From Hyphomicrobiales bacterium (lineage in GTDB: Bacteria; Pseudomonadota; Alphaproteobacteria; Rhizobiales; Beijerinckiaceae): a stretch of 64,000 bases of DNA. This document shows, piece after piece, positions 18,711 to 28,215 of the stretch (position 1 is the first letter of the stretch; every line of letters starts with the position of its first letter). A model generated the notes under the pieces. The model saw nothing but the letters and a program-made list of their open reading frames with translations. It ran no database searches and was not told the DNA's origin. The DNA lies in the NCBI GenBank assembly GCA_027483945.1, contig JAIXTM010000018.1, positions 186,001-250,000 on the forward strand, written 5' to 3'. Both the position numbers and the translations under genes were made by a program.

Positions 18711-20213
18711 ATGACGGACACGAACGCCTCGGACCATCCGCAGGCCTCGCAGTCGGACTGCTTCGATCCCCTCGATTTCGACGGCGACACGCTGCGCGAG
18801 GAATGCGGCGTCTTCGGCATTTTCGGCCATCCGGACGCGGCCGCCATCACGGCGCTCGGGCTCCATGCCCTGCAGCATCGCGGCCAGGAGGCGGCGGGCA
18901 TCGTCTGCTATGATGGGCGCCGCTTCAATTCCGAGCGCCGGCTCGGCCTTGTCGGCGACCATTTCTCCAAGCGCTCGACCATCGACCGCCTGGCCGGCCA
19001 CGCCGCCATCGGCCATGTCCGCTATTCCACGACGGGCGAGACCATCCTGCGAAACGTCCAGCCGCTCTTCGCGGAGCTGGAAGTGGGCGGGTTCGCGGTC
19101 GCCCATAACGGCAACCTCACCAACGGGCTGACGCTGCGGCGCAACCTCATCCGCGAGGGCGCCATCTATCAGTCGACGTCGGACACCGAGGTGATCCTGC
19201 ACCTCGTCGCAAAGAGCCGGAAGTCCCGGATCGTGGAGCGCTTCGTCGAGGCGATCCGCCAGATCGAGGGCGCCTATTCGCTCGTCGCGCTGACCAACAA
19301 GAAGCTGATCGGCGCCCGCGATCCCCTGGGCATCCGCCCGCTCGTCCTGGGCGAGCTGAACGGCCATTACATCCTGGCGTCCGAGACCTGCGCGCTCGAC
19401 ATCATCGGCGCGCGCTTCGTGCGCGACATCGAGAACGGCGAGGTCGTCGTGATCTCCGAGGAGGGCGTCGAATCGCTTCGCCCCTTCCCGCCGGTCCAGG
19501 CCCGCCCCTGCATCTTCGAATATATCTACTTCGCCCGGCCGGATTCCGTGGTCCACGGCCGGAACGTCTACGAGGTCCGCAAGAAGATGGGCGCGCAGCT
19601 GGCGCGCGAGTCGCAGGTCGAGGCGGACGTGGTCATCCCCGTGCCGGATTCCGGCGTCCCCGCGGCCATCGGCTTCGCGCAGACGAGCGGCGTGCCCTAC
19701 GAGCTCGGCATCATCCGCAACCATTATGTCGGCCGGACCTTCATCCAGCCGACGCAGGCGGTGCGCGAGCTCGGCGTGCGCATGAAGCACTCGGCCAACC
19801 GCGCGGTCATCGCCGGCAAGCGCATCGTCCTGGTCGACGACAGCCTGGTGCGCGGCACCACGTCGGTGAAGATCGTGCAGATGATGCGCGATGCCGGCGC
19901 GACGGAGGTGCATTTCCGCGTCTCCAGCCCGCCGATCACGCATCCGGACTTCTACGGCATCGACACGCCGGACCGGGACAAGCTCCTCGCCGCCACGATG
20001 GACCTCGAAGGGATGCGCCGGTTCATCGGCGCCGACAGTCTCGCCTTCCTGTCCATCGACGGCATCTACAAGGCGATGGGCTTCGAGGGCCGCGACCCGG
20101 TGCGTCCGCAATTCACCGACCATTGCTTCACGGGCGACTACCCCACGCACCTCACCGACGTGATCGGCGAGTCCGCCAAGCAGCAACTCTCCCTGCTGGC
20201 CGAGGCCGGCTGA
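18711..20213 (+). CDS. purF: Amidophosphoribosyltransferase
   Basis: First committed enzyme of purine synthesis: it moves the glutamine amide to PRPP to form phosphoribosylamine. The 500-residue protein has a class II glutamine amidotransferase domain whose nucleophile is Cys32 (EECGVFGIF), so a 31-residue propeptide is probably removed. The C-terminal phosphoribosyltransferase domain carries the PRPP loop IVLVDDSLVRGTTS. The ATG has GAGGAG 6 bases upstream. I see no purine riboswitch in the 154 bases after cvpA. Confidence 0.96.
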   Translation: MTDTNASDHPQASQSDCFDPLDFDGDTLREECGVFGIFGHPDAAAITALGLHALQHRGQEAAGIVCYDGRRFNSERRLGLVGDHFSKRSTIDRLAGHAAIGHVRYSTTGETILRNVQPLFAELEVGGFAVAHNGNLTNGLTLRRNLIREGAIYQSTSDTEVILHLVAKSRKSRIVERFVEAIRQIEGAYSLVALTNKKLIGARDPLGIRPLVLGELNGHYILASETCALDIIGARFVRDIENGEVVVISEEGVESLRPFPPVQARPCIFEYIYFARPDSVVHGRNVYEVRKKMGAQLARESQVEADVVIPVPDSGVPAAIGFAQTSGVPYELGIIRNHYVGRTFIQPTQAVRELGVRMKHSANRAVIAGKRIVLVDDSLVRGTTSVKIVQMMRDAGATEVHFRVSSPPITHPDFYGIDTPDRDKLLAATMDLEGMRRFIGADSLAFLSIDGIYKAMGFEGRDPVRPQFTDHCFTGDYPTHLTDVIGESAKQQLSLLAEAG

Positions 20214-20226
20214 CCGGAACGATCCC

Positions 20227-20967
20227 ATGCCGACCGATCTCAAGGACCGCGTCGCGGTCGTCACCGGCGCGTCCCGCGGCATCGGCCGCGCCGTCGCGCT
20301 GGAACTGGCCCGCGCCGGCGCCCATGTCATCGCCGTCGCCCGCACCGTGGGCGGGCTCGAGGAACTCGACGACGAGATCCGGGCGGTCGGCGGCCAGGCG
20401 ACGCTCGTGCCGGTGGACCTGAAGGATTTCGACGCGCTCGACCGGCTCGGCGCCGCGATCCACGAGCGCTGGCAGCGCCTCGACATCCTGATCGGCAATG
20501 CCGGCATCCTGGGGCCGATCACGCCGCTCGGCCATTGCGACCAGAAGAGCTGGGACGACGTGATGGCGATCAACGTCACCGCGAACTGGCGCCTGATCCG
20601 TTCCTTCGACCCGCTGCTGCGCGCCTCGGACGCCGGGCGCGCGATCTTCCTGTCGTCGGGCGCCGCGCATCATTGCCGGGCCTATTGGGGCCCCTATTCG
20701 GTGTCCAAGGCGGCCCTGGAAGCGCTGGTGCGGACCTACGCCGCGGAGACCGAGACGTCGCCGATCCGCGCGCTCCTCGTCAATCCCGGCCCGCTACGCA
20801 CCAGGATGCGCGCCGCGGCGATGCCGGGCGAGGACCCGATGACGCTGAGGACGCCGGAGGAGATCGCGCCGAAGATCGTCGCGCTCGCCGATCCGGACTT
20901 TGCGCGCACGGGCGTGATCTACGACTTCCCGCAGGACGCGATCCTGACGCCGCAGCGCCCGGCCTGA
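20227..20967 (+). CDS. SDR family NAD(P)-dependent oxidoreductase
   Basis: Classical short-chain dehydrogenase of 246 residues. It has the cofactor motif TGASRGIG (residues 14-21), the NAG motif in GNAGILGP, the catalytic serine in FLSSGAAHH and the YSVSK active-site Tyr and Lys. The substrate is not predictable. An SDR directly after purF is common in Hyphomicrobiales. The stop codon abuts the stop of der on the other strand with no base between, so the two converging transcripts must overlap. Confidence 0.88.
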   Translation: MPTDLKDRVAVVTGASRGIGRAVALELARAGAHVIAVARTVGGLEELDDEIRAVGGQATLVPVDLKDFDALDRLGAAIHERWQRLDILIGNAGILGPITPLGHCDQKSWDDVMAINVTANWRLIRSFDPLLRASDAGRAIFLSSGAAHHCRAYWGPYSVSKAALEALVRTYAAETETSPIRALLVNPGPLRTRMRAAAMPGEDPMTLRTPEEIAPKIVALADPDFARTGVIYDFPQDAILTPQRPA

Positions 20968-22320
20968 CTATTTCTTCTTGTCGAACGGGTTCTTGCCGCC
21001 GCGCAGCGAGAGGCGGATCGGCACGCCCGGCAGGTCGAACGCCTCACGCAGGCCGTTGACGAGATAGCGCGTATAGGAGCGCGGCAGCTCGTCGAGCTGG
21101 TTGCCGAACAGGGCGAAATGCGGCGGGCGCGCCTTCACCTGCGTCATGTAGCGGATCTTGATGCGCCGACCGGATACCGCCGGCGGCGGGTGGGACGACA
21201 GCGTCTCCTCCAGCCACCGGTTGATCGTCGCGGTCGGCACGCGCCGGCTCCAGACGTGCTCGGCGCCCATCACGGCCTCCATCAGGCGGTCGAGCCCCGT
21301 GCCGGCAAGGCCGGAGACCGGAACGATGGGGACGCCGCGCACCTGAGGCAGGAGCCGCGCCGCCTCCTCGCGCAGGGTCTGGAGCAGGCCGGAGCGATCC
21401 GCCACCAGGTCCCACTTGTTCAGGCCGATGACGAGCGCCCGCCCCTCGCGCTCGATCAGGTCGACGATGGTCAGGTCCTGCTTCTCGAACGGGATCGTGG
21501 CGTCGAGCAGCACGATCACCACCTCGGCGAACTTCACCGCGCGCAGGCCGTCGGCGACCGAGAGTTTCTCCAGCTTGTCTTCGATCCGCGCGCGCTTGCG
21601 CATGCCGGCGGTGTCGAACAGCTTGACCTTGCGGCCGCGCCATTCCCAGTCGAGCGAGATGGAATCGCGGGTGATGCCGGCCTCGGGGCCGACGAGCAGC
21701 CGGTCCTCGCCGACCATCGCGTTGAGCAACGTCGACTTGCCCGCATTGGGGCGCCCGACCACGGCGATGCGCAGCGGCTTTTCCGAGTCGTCGGAATCGC
21801 TTGGCTCGCCGTCCTCATCTTCCACGCGAAGATAGGGCGCGAGTGCGTCATAGAGGTCGGCCATGCCCTCGCCGTGCTCGGCGGAGATGGCGACGGGCTC
21901 GCCGAGGCCGAGCTCGTAGGCCTCCAGGAAGCCCGATTGCGACACCCGCCCCTCGGCCTTGTTGGCGACGAGGACGACGGGCTTGCCCGAGCGGCGGCAG
22001 AGCTCAGCGAAGGGCCGGTCGTCCGGCAGGAGGCCGGCGCGGGCGTCCACGACGAAGAGGATGACGTCGGCGCCGGCGATGGCGGCCTCGGTCTGCTCGC
22101 GCATCCGCCCGGTGAGGCTCTCTCGCGCGCTCTCCTCCAGGCCGGCCGTGTCGGTGATGGTGAAGTCGAGGTCGCCGAGGCGCGCATCGCCCTCGCGGCG
22201 ATCGCGGGTCACGCCCGGCCGGTCGTCGACGAGGGCGAGCTTCTTGCCCACCAGGCGGTTGAACAGGGTCGACTTGCCCACATTCGGGCGTCCGACGATG
22301 ACGGCGACGCGCCCGGTCAT
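20968..22320 (-). CDS. der: GTPase Der (EngA)
   Basis: Essential double-GTPase needed for 50S assembly. The 450-residue protein has two G domains, with GRPNVGKS near residue 9 and GRPNAGKS near residue 188, matching DTAG motifs and NKWD in the second. A KH-like C-terminal domain ends in [10 protein letters not shown]. An acidic linker ([15 protein letters not shown]) joins the G domains. I start at the ATG for [10 protein letters not shown]; the longer frame upstream lies over the TPR gene. Confidence 0.96.
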   Translation of the reverse strand: MTGRVAVIVGRPNVGKSTLFNRLVGKKLALVDDRPGVTRDRREGDARLGDLDFTITDTAGLEESARESLTGRMREQTEAAIAGADVILFVVDARAGLLPDDRPFAELCRRSGKPVVLVANKAEGRVSQSGFLEAYELGLGEPVAISAEHGEGMADLYDALAPYLRVEDEDGEPSDSDDSEKPLRIAVVGRPNAGKSTLLNAMVGEDRLLVGPEAGITRDSISLDWEWRGRKVKLFDTAGMRKRARIEDKLEKLSVADGLRAVKFAEVVIVLLDATIPFEKQDLTIVDLIEREGRALVIGLNKWDLVADRSGLLQTLREEAARLLPQVRGVPIVPVSGLAGTGLDRLMEAVMGAEHVWSRRVPTATINRWLEETLSSHPPPAVSGRRIKIRYMTQVKARPPHFALFGNQLDELPRSYTRYLVNGLREAFDLPGVPIRLSLRGGKNPFDKKK

Positions 22321-22342
22321 GCGGCCAGCTCCGGCGGGAGGA

Positions 22343-23005
22343 TCATGGCGCGGGGGCAACGGGCCCGCTGCGGACGAGCGCCAGATAGACCTCCACGCGC
22401 GAGCGCAGCGATTGCGGCGAGGACGGATCGGTGACGATGGCGTCGAACCAGCGGCCGGCACCGTCGAAATCGCCGCTCTTCAGCGCGGCGAGGCCCAGCA
22501 GCTCGCGGGCGCTGTTGCGCCACGGCACGTCGTCGCGGGCCAAGGTCTCCAGGCTCGCGACCGCGGCCTTGGGGTCGCCGCCGTCGATCTTCAGCGCGGC
22601 GGCGCGCAGCGTCGCGAGCTGGCGCAGGTCCTGCGGGACGGTCTGGTCCGCCGCGACGGCCTCGAAAGCCGCGGCGCCCTTGGCCGCGTCGGCGCGTCCC
22701 GCCTCGGCGGCGGCCCGCAGCCGCGCCAGCTGGCGATAGGAGGAGGACTTGTCGTCCACGATGGCGGCGAAGGCGGCCTCGGCCTCGGCATTCTTGCCCT
22801 CACGGGAGAGCTGGAGGGCGGCCTCGTAGCGGGCGCCGGCCGCCTCGGCCGCGCGGCGCTCCATATATTCGTAGTAGCGCCAGCCGGCGACGGCGGCGAC
22901 GAGCAGCACGGCGAGGACGATCAGCTTGGCGCTGTGGTTCTTCCAGATCTGCGCGACGCGGTCGCGGCGGAGTTCCTCGTCGATCTCGTTGAAGATGTCG
23001 GTCAT
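22343..23005 (-). CDS. YfgM-like tetratricopeptide repeat membrane protein
   Basis: A 220-residue protein with a cytoplasmic N-terminus ([20 protein letters not shown]), one transmembrane helix at about residues 28-45 and an Ala-rich TPR region outside. This is the architecture of YfgM/TPR_21 proteins, which bind the SecYEG translocon and chaperones in E. coli. The gene is immediately upstream of der, the same pairing as yfgM-bamB-der in gammaproteobacteria but without bamB in between. Confidence 0.82.
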   Translation of the reverse strand: MTDIFNEIDEELRRDRVAQIWKNHSAKLIVLAVLLVAAVAGWRYYEYMERRAAEAAGARYEAALQLSREGKNAEAEAAFAAIVDDKSSSYRQLARLRAAAEAGRADAAKGAAAFEAVAADQTVPQDLRQLATLRAAALKIDGGDPKAAVASLETLARDDVPWRNSARELLGLAALKSGDFDGAGRWFDAIVTDPSSPQSLRSRVEVYLALVRSGPVAPAP

Positions 23006-23108
23006 CGTCGGTCGCGGTCTTCCCGTCTGTGGCCAGGCCGGCGCGGCCTCAAGGCTGCGGTGCCGGTCGGCAGGCCGGTACCACAGGACGGCGCCGATGG
23101 CGAGCGCG

Positions 23109-23936
23109 TCAGGCCTTGTGCTGCTTCATGCCGTAGGTCTGTTCCGGCGCCGGGAAGGCCCGGGCGCGGACGTCGCGGGCATAGGCCTCCACCGCCGCGG
23201 CGATGAACGGCCCGAGATCGGCATAGCGGCGGACGAATTTCGGCGTGCGCTCCGAGAGGCCGAGCATGTCCTCCAGGACGAGGATCTGACCGTCGCAACG
23301 CGCCGAGGCGCCGATGCCGATGGTCGGCGCCGCGATGTCCTGCGTGATCTTGGCGCCGAGGGGCTCGGCCACGGCCTCCACTACGACGGAAAAGGCGCCG
23401 GCCTCGGAGACGGCCTTGGCGTCCGCCTCGATCTGCGGCCATTCGGCCATGTCCCGCCCCTGCGCCTTGAACGAGCCGAGCGTGTTGATGGACTGGGGCG
23501 TCAGGCCGACATGGCCCATGACGGGGATGCCGCGCTCGGTGAGGAAGCGCACGGTCTCGGCCATGCGCACCCCGCCCTCGAGCTTCACCGCACCGCAGCC
23601 CGTCTCCTTCATGATCCGGGCGGCGCTGCGGAAGGCGACCTGGGGGCTCTCCTCGTAGGAGCCGAAGGGCATGTCGACGACGACGAGCGCCCGGCGCGAG
23701 CCGCGCACAACCGCCTGGCCCTGCAGGATCATCATGTCGAGCGTGACCGGCACGGTCGATTCCAGCCCGTGCATGACCATGCCGAGGGAATCGCCGACGA
23801 GCAGCACGTCGCAGAACCGGTCCGCCAGCCGCGCCGTGTGCGCGTGGTAGGAGGTCAGCGCCACTATGGGCTCGCCGCCCTTGCGGGCGCGGATGTCGGG
23901 CGCGGTCAGCCGGCGGATCTCGGACTGGGCGGACAT
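23109..23936 (-). CDS. panB: 3-methyl-2-oxobutanoate hydroxymethyltransferase
   Basis: First enzyme of pantothenate synthesis: transfers a hydroxymethyl group from methylene-THF to 2-oxoisovalerate, giving ketopantoate. The 275-residue decameric TIM-barrel enzyme has the metal-binding [21 protein letters not shown] and the KLEGG loop ([15 protein letters not shown]), plus HVGLTPQS. panC is not adjacent. It follows nnrU on the minus strand with an 18-base gap. Confidence 0.95.
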   Translation of the reverse strand: MSAQSEIRRLTAPDIRARKGGEPIVALTSYHAHTARLADRFCDVLLVGDSLGMVMHGLESTVPVTLDMMILQGQAVVRGSRRALVVVDMPFGSYEESPQVAFRSAARIMKETGCGAVKLEGGVRMAETVRFLTERGIPVMGHVGLTPQSINTLGSFKAQGRDMAEWPQIEADAKAVSEAGAFSVVVEAVAEPLGAKITQDIAAPTIGIGASARCDGQILVLEDMLGLSERTPKFVRRYADLGPFIAAAVEAYARDVRARAFPAPEQTYGMKQHKA

Positions 23937-23954
23937 GGTTCGGTCCCTCGAAGG

Positions 23955-24542
23955 TCAGCGGCCCGGCATCACCGAGACGCCGATGAGCAGCGGATGGAGC
24001 CAGAAGGCGAAGGCGAGATAGAGGCCGAGCCCGATGGCGACGGCGGCAATATCGGCACCCCAGCCGGAAACCACAACCTCCTCGTGCGCATGGGCTTCCG
24101 GCGCCCGGCGCTTGACCGCGATCCGGTCGACGACCGCATAGGCCAGGAACAGGCCGAAGAGCAGCATGGAGCCGAGGTCGCCATTGGCGAGGAGATGGGC
24201 CAGGGCCCAGACCTTCACCGCCGCGAGCATCGGATGCTTCGCCGCCCGGCGGATGCGGCCGCGCGTATAGGCGGCCGCCAGCAGCACGAAGGCGACCGGC
24301 ATCAGCGCGAGCGCCAGATGCTGGGTCCAGACCGGCGGATTCCACACCTGCACGTATCCCGACGCGCGGTAGACGCCGAAACCGTAGACGATCAGGACGA
24401 GACCGATCAGCGACACGGCGGAGTAGAGTCCCTTGAACGGCCCCTCGCCCAGCCGCGCGATCAGCCCCGCGCGGGTCTCGCGCGCCATGCTCAGCGCGTG
24501 GGTGCCGAGGAAAAGGATCAACCCAAGGATCAGGATCAGCAT
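23955..24542 (-). CDS. NnrU family membrane protein
   Basis: A 195-residue inner-membrane protein with five to six hydrophobic segments. It has the NnrU-type N-terminus LILGLILFLGTHALSM, the KHPMLAAVKVWALAHLLANGD motif around residues 102-122, and a His-containing C-terminal helix. NnrU was named in denitrifying Rhodobacter for a role in nitric oxide metabolism, and relatives include a carotenoid isomerase-like enzyme. No nitrogen-oxide genes are near, so only the family can be assigned. Confidence 0.85.
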   Translation of the reverse strand: MLILILGLILFLGTHALSMARETRAGLIARLGEGPFKGLYSAVSLIGLVLIVYGFGVYRASGYVQVWNPPVWTQHLALALMPVAFVLLAAAYTRGRIRRAAKHPMLAAVKVWALAHLLANGDLGSMLLFGLFLAYAVVDRIAVKRRAPEAHAHEEVVVSGWGADIAAVAIGLGLYLAFAFWLHPLLIGVSVMPGR

Positions 24543-24575
24543 GACTTCGGCGCCCCCTCGCTCCAGACTTGGGGA

Positions 24576-25751
24576 ATGACCTTATACGCAAGCCGATCCG
24601 ATGGAAGGGGCGCCGCCGTGGCGTTCGCCTGCCTTTTCGCGCTCCTGCCCGCTCCCGCCCAGGCGCAGCCGTCCGCCCCGGTGACGCTCGCCGGGCCGGC
24701 GCAGGTCGTATTCGATCCGGCCCGGGACGCTTGCGACGGGCACGACGTGCCGGACGTGCCGGCGCGGGCCTTCCGGGACGCCGATGGCGGCATCGTGATG
24801 TTCGCGCTGCATTACGAGAACCGGGCCCTGCGCGGCCCGGATTTCGACAGGCTCAAGGTCGATTGCAAGGTGGTGTTCCGCGGCTCGGGCAGCGCGGAGC
24901 CCGCCGCCTACGACGACAAGGCCTGGATCGCCGCGACCTGGACGCGGGACGGACGGACGGTGGCCGCGCTCCTGCACCACGAATACCAGGGCAACACCCA
25001 TGCGGGCCGCTGCGCCCTGAAGGACTACATGGCCTGCTGGTGGAACGTGGTCCTGGCCGCGTCGTCGGACGATGCGGGACGAAGCTTCGTGAAGGCGCGT
25101 GAACCGATCGTCGCCGCCTTCCCCTTCGGCCAGGAGACCGGCCAGGGCCGGCACCGAGGGTTCTTCAACCCGTCCAACATCGTCGGAGACGGCCGCTTCC
25201 AGTACATGCTGGCGTCCACGACCGGCTGGTCGGGCCAGGATGGCGGGGCCTGCCTGTTCCGCACGGCGGACGCCGCCGACCCGGCCGGCTGGCGCGCCCA
25301 TGACGGCACGGACTTCACGATCCGTTTCACCGACCCCTACGGCAAGCCGCCGCCCGACCCGCTGAAGACCTGCCGCACCATCGCACCCTTCCCCGCCCCG
25401 GTCGGCAGCGTCACGCGCCACCGGCCGAGCGGGGCCTGGGTCGCGGTATTTCAGGCGAGGGAGAATGGCGGCACCTTCCCCGTCTCGGGTTTCTATGCCG
25501 CCACCTCCCGCGACCTCCTCGCCTGGAGCGCGCCGCGGCTCATCCTGACGGGCAAGACGCTTTACGACGATCCGTGCGGCGCCGGCACGCTGGTCTCCTA
25601 TCCGGCGCTCATCGACCGCAACGCGCAGGGGCGGAATTTCGACGATACCGGCGACGAAGCGGAGCTTTATTACGCGGTACTCAAGGTTGATGGCTGCGCG
25701 ATCACCTCGGACCGCAGGCTGGTGCGGCAGAAGGTCAGGATCGCGCCCTGA
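24576..25751 (+). CDS. Secreted protein with Asp-box motif, probable beta-propeller
   Basis: A 391-residue exported protein not recognised as any named family. It has a signal peptide (hydrophobic AVAFACLFALLPAPAQA, cut near residue 31). The mature part is rich in aromatic residues and short strands, with an Asp-box SDDAGRSF (the S-x-D-x-G-x-S-F pattern of sialidase-type propellers) and about eight cysteines. Phrases such as IAATWTRDGRTV and TRHRPSGAWVAVFQ recall five-bladed glycosidase propellers. The start chosen is the ATG for MTLYASRS. A GTG 14 codons later has a better ribosome site but shortens the signal peptide. It stands alone, divergent from nnrU. Enzymatic activity is not shown. 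Confidence 0.7.
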   Translation: MTLYASRSDGRGAAVAFACLFALLPAPAQAQPSAPVTLAGPAQVVFDPARDACDGHDVPDVPARAFRDADGGIVMFALHYENRALRGPDFDRLKVDCKVVFRGSGSAEPAAYDDKAWIAATWTRDGRTVAALLHHEYQGNTHAGRCALKDYMACWWNVVLAASSDDAGRSFVKAREPIVAAFPFGQETGQGRHRGFFNPSNIVGDGRFQYMLASTTGWSGQDGGACLFRTADAADPAGWRAHDGTDFTIRFTDPYGKPPPDPLKTCRTIAPFPAPVGSVTRHRPSGAWVAVFQARENGGTFPVSGFYAATSRDLLAWSAPRLILTGKTLYDDPCGAGTLVSYPALIDRNAQGRNFDDTGDEAELYYAVLKVDGCAITSDRRLVRQKVRIAP

Positions 25752-25815
25752 GGGGGAACACCGCCCCGCTTCCCCGCATTTCCCGGTCACACCCCTTCAT
25801 CATGAGGAGACCGGG

Positions 25816-26301
25816 ATGGCGACCCCGCAGGAACTCAAGGCCAGGTTCTGGGAGCATCTGAAGGACGACATGACCATGATGCTCGGCCTCGACGGCGTCG
25901 AGGACGGTCATGCGCGGCCGATGACGGCCCAGATCGAGGGCGAGCACGGCCCGATCTGGTTCTTCACGGCCCGGGACAACGGCATCGTGGAGAAGCTCGG
26001 CACCAACGACCGGGCTATCGCGACCTTCGCCGCCAAGAACCACAAGCTGTTCGCGACGGTGCACGGTTCGCTGCGCATCGACAATGACCGCGCGACGATC
26101 GACCGGCTGTGGAACCCCTATGTCGCGGCCTGGTACGAGGGCGGCAAGGATGATCCCAAGCTCGTCCTGCTGCGGCTCGACCCGGATTCGGCCGAGATCT
26201 GGCTGAACGAGACGACCCTGATGGCGGGCGTGAAGATGATGCTCGGCATCGACCCCAAGGAAGATTATCGCGACAAGGTCGCGAAGGTCGCCCTGCGCTG
26301 A
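25816..26301 (+). CDS. Pyridoxamine 5'-phosphate oxidase-like (general stress) FMN-binding protein
   Basis: A 161-residue split-barrel protein of the general-stress PPOX family. The ARPMTAQIEGEHGPIWFFTARDN block (about residues 33-55) is the first part of the flavin-binding barrel, followed by the HGSLRIDNDRATIDRLW and KLVLLRLDPDSAEIW strands. Such proteins bind FMN, FAD or F420 and are induced by stress in several bacteria; catalysis is mostly unproven. GAGGAGA lies just before the ATG. It is a separate unit between the propeller-like gene and the PAS regulator. Confidence 0.85.
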   Translation: MATPQELKARFWEHLKDDMTMMLGLDGVEDGHARPMTAQIEGEHGPIWFFTARDNGIVEKLGTNDRAIATFAAKNHKLFATVHGSLRIDNDRATIDRLWNPYVAAWYEGGKDDPKLVLLRLDPDSAEIWLNETTLMAGVKMMLGIDPKEDYRDKVAKVALR

Positions 26302-26331
26302 CCCTGCCTGATCGAGATCGCCGCCGGTGCT

Positions 26332-27171
26332 TCAGGCTCCCTGGAGTTGCCGGCGGTTGTCGGCGTTCAGCGCCTTCAGGATCGCGGCGACGTGCAGCTT
26401 CGTCGTGCCCGGCGTGATGCCGAGCTTCAGCGCGATCTGCTTGTTGCTGAGGCCCTGGCGGATCAGCGCGAGGACCTGAAGCTGGCGCGCCGTCAGCGGC
26501 GAGGGCCTGGAGCCATGCCCGGCCGCGCGCTGAGACGGATCGGGCCGCGCCATGTCGGGCTTGATCTCGCTGAGCGCCACCTCGATCGTTCCGAGCAATT
26601 GTTCCAGGCGCGCCAGGGCGGGCGCCGCGAGCGTGCCGCGCGCCTCGTCGACGAAGGCGTGCAGCGCGGCGACGGGCCCTTCGAGCCGCCTGACCGCGTC
26701 CGATACGAGCCGGGCGGCATTGGCCTGCGCGCGGTCGGCATCCGCCATGGCGATGCGCAAGGCGGCCTCCGCCTCCACCTCGCGGGTCACGTCGATGACG
26801 ATGCCGTCCCAGACCACGCTGCCGTCCGGGCGGCGGCTCGGGCGGGCGATGCCGCGGGCCCAGTAGACCTCTCCGGTCGCGCCGACCACGCGGATGCGGT
26901 GATCGAGAAGGCCCAGGGTGGCGGCGCTGACCTCGAGATCGGCGACGAACCTTTTCCGGTCGTCGGGATGGATCCAGTCGAAGGTGACAGGCCGTTGGGC
27001 GAGCAGGCGCTCGTTGTCGATGGCGAATTGCCGGAACAGCCCGCTCGACAGGTATTCGAACCGGTAGGTGCCGTCCGGCAGGCGCACCCGGCGATAGACG
27101 TTGCCGGGCAGGTTCTGGATGAACGATTCCAGCGTCGGCTCGCGCGCTGCGCCCTGAGCTCCGTCCCGCAT
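26332..27171 (-). CDS. PAS domain LuxR-family transcriptional regulator
   Basis: A 279-residue sensor-regulator. The N-terminal PAS_3 domain (about residues 20-130) includes the DWIHPDDRKRF and WARGIARPSRRPDGSVVWDG motifs, followed by an alpha-helical connector (about 135-200). The C-terminal LuxR-type helix-turn-helix contains LTARQLQVLALIRQGLSNKQ and ITPGTTKLHVAAIL. It has no receiver or kinase domain, so it probably senses a small ligand or redox state directly through PAS. It is divergent from the BKACE-TRAP operon with 93 bases between starts that hold two near-identical palindromes, so it is the probable regulator of that operon. Confidence 0.88.
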   Translation of the reverse strand: MRDGAQGAAREPTLESFIQNLPGNVYRRVRLPDGTYRFEYLSSGLFRQFAIDNERLLAQRPVTFDWIHPDDRKRFVADLEVSAATLGLLDHRIRVVGATGEVYWARGIARPSRRPDGSVVWDGIVIDVTREVEAEAALRIAMADADRAQANAARLVSDAVRRLEGPVAALHAFVDEARGTLAAPALARLEQLLGTIEVALSEIKPDMARPDPSQRAAGHGSRPSPLTARQLQVLALIRQGLSNKQIALKLGITPGTTKLHVAAILKALNADNRRQLQGA

Positions 27172-27185
27172 CGCTCTCCCCCGAT

Positions 27186-27217
27186 GGCATATGCCTATTG
27201 ACGGTCAGGTATATGCC
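27186..27217. promoter_or_regulatory. Two palindromes between the PAS-LuxR regulator and the BKACE operon
   Basis: GGCATATGCC (27186-27195) is a perfect 10-bp palindrome. GGTATATGCC (27208-27217) repeats it with one change. Their centres are 22 bp apart, two helical turns, so two dimers could bind the same DNA face. They sit 15 bases before the regulator start and about 48 bases before the operon start. LuxR-type HTH proteins bind short palindromes of this kind. Confidence 0.6.
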
Positions 27218-27264
27218 CATAAGCTCAACCGGACAAGGCCGACAGAGCCTGCCGGGAGGTTCGC

Positions 27265-28146
27265 TTGCGCAAGCTCATCATCGAGGCGCGGGTCAACGAG
27301 TACATGATGCGCGAGCAGGGCAACCCGCACGTGCCCTACTCGCCGCAGGAGATCGCCGCCGATGCCGCCGCATGCCGCGAGGCGGGCGCCGCGATCATGC
27401 ATTTCCATGCCCGCAAGGACGACGGTTCGCCGGATCACGCGGCGTCCTCCTACGGAGAGACGGTGCGCCTCGTGCGCGAGGCGTCCGATATCCTCGTCCA
27501 TCCGACGCTGGGCTATGTCACCCTCGACGCGTCCGGCGAGGAGCGGCTGGACCATATCCTCGCCATGGCGGACGATCCGGCGCGGGCGCCGCATTTCGCG
27601 CCCATGGACATGGGGTCGGTCAATGTGGACCGCTACAACGCGCAGGCGCGGCGGTTCGAGACGCAGAACCTCGTCTACAAGAACTCCACCGAGACGCTGG
27701 TCTATTTTGCGCAGAACATCCGCAAGGCAGGCCTGAAGCCGTATCTGGTCTCCTGGACCATCGGCTTCACGCGCTACGCCGATGCCTTCATGGATATGGG
27801 CCTTCTCGACGAGCCAGCCTTCATCTGCTTCTGCCTTACGGACAACACGTTCCTGGGCGGCCATCCCGGCACGCTGAAAGGCCTGCAGGCGCATCTGGAC
27901 TTCCTGCCCGCGGACAAGCGCGTGGAATGGACCGTCGTCAATTTCGGCGGGAACCTGTTCTCGCTGGCCGCCGCCGTGATCGCGCAGGGCGGGCATATCT
28001 CCATCGGGCTTGGGGACTATACCTATCCGGAGCTCGGACAGCCGACCAACGCCGACCTCGTCCGCCGCATCGCCGCCATCGCGCGCGAGCTCGGCCGAGA
28101 GGTCGCGACCCCGGAGGAAGCCAAGGGGATCCTTGGCATGACCTGA
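27265..28146 (+). CDS. BKACE-family protein (DUF849), atypical active site
   Basis: A 293-residue TIM-barrel protein of the beta-keto acid cleavage family, whose known members use zinc to split a beta-keto acid plus acetyl-CoA into acetoacetate plus a CoA ester. The two zinc-ligand histidines are present (His46 and His48 in MHFHAR). In the second half the usual GGHVRVGLEDN is GGHISIGLGDY, so the substrate-activating Arg is Ser246 and the third zinc ligand Glu is Gly250; Asp251 remains. The fold and terminal AIARELGREVATPEEAK are otherwise typical. Translation starts at TTG with GGGAGG 5 bases upstream. It leads the seven-gene operon with a TRAP transporter. Confidence 0.85.
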   Translation: MRKLIIEARVNEYMMREQGNPHVPYSPQEIAADAAACREAGAAIMHFHARKDDGSPDHAASSYGETVRLVREASDILVHPTLGYVTLDASGEERLDHILAMADDPARAPHFAPMDMGSVNVDRYNAQARRFETQNLVYKNSTETLVYFAQNIRKAGLKPYLVSWTIGFTRYADAFMDMGLLDEPAFICFCLTDNTFLGGHPGTLKGLQAHLDFLPADKRVEWTVVNFGGNLFSLAAAVIAQGGHISIGLGDYTYPELGQPTNADLVRRIAAIARELGREVATPEEAKGILGMT

Positions 28147-28215
28147 ACGCCGCAAGCCGGCAACCGACGCATAGAGGCCAAGCATGCCCGTCGTCTTCCA
28201 GAGGAGGAGCCCACC

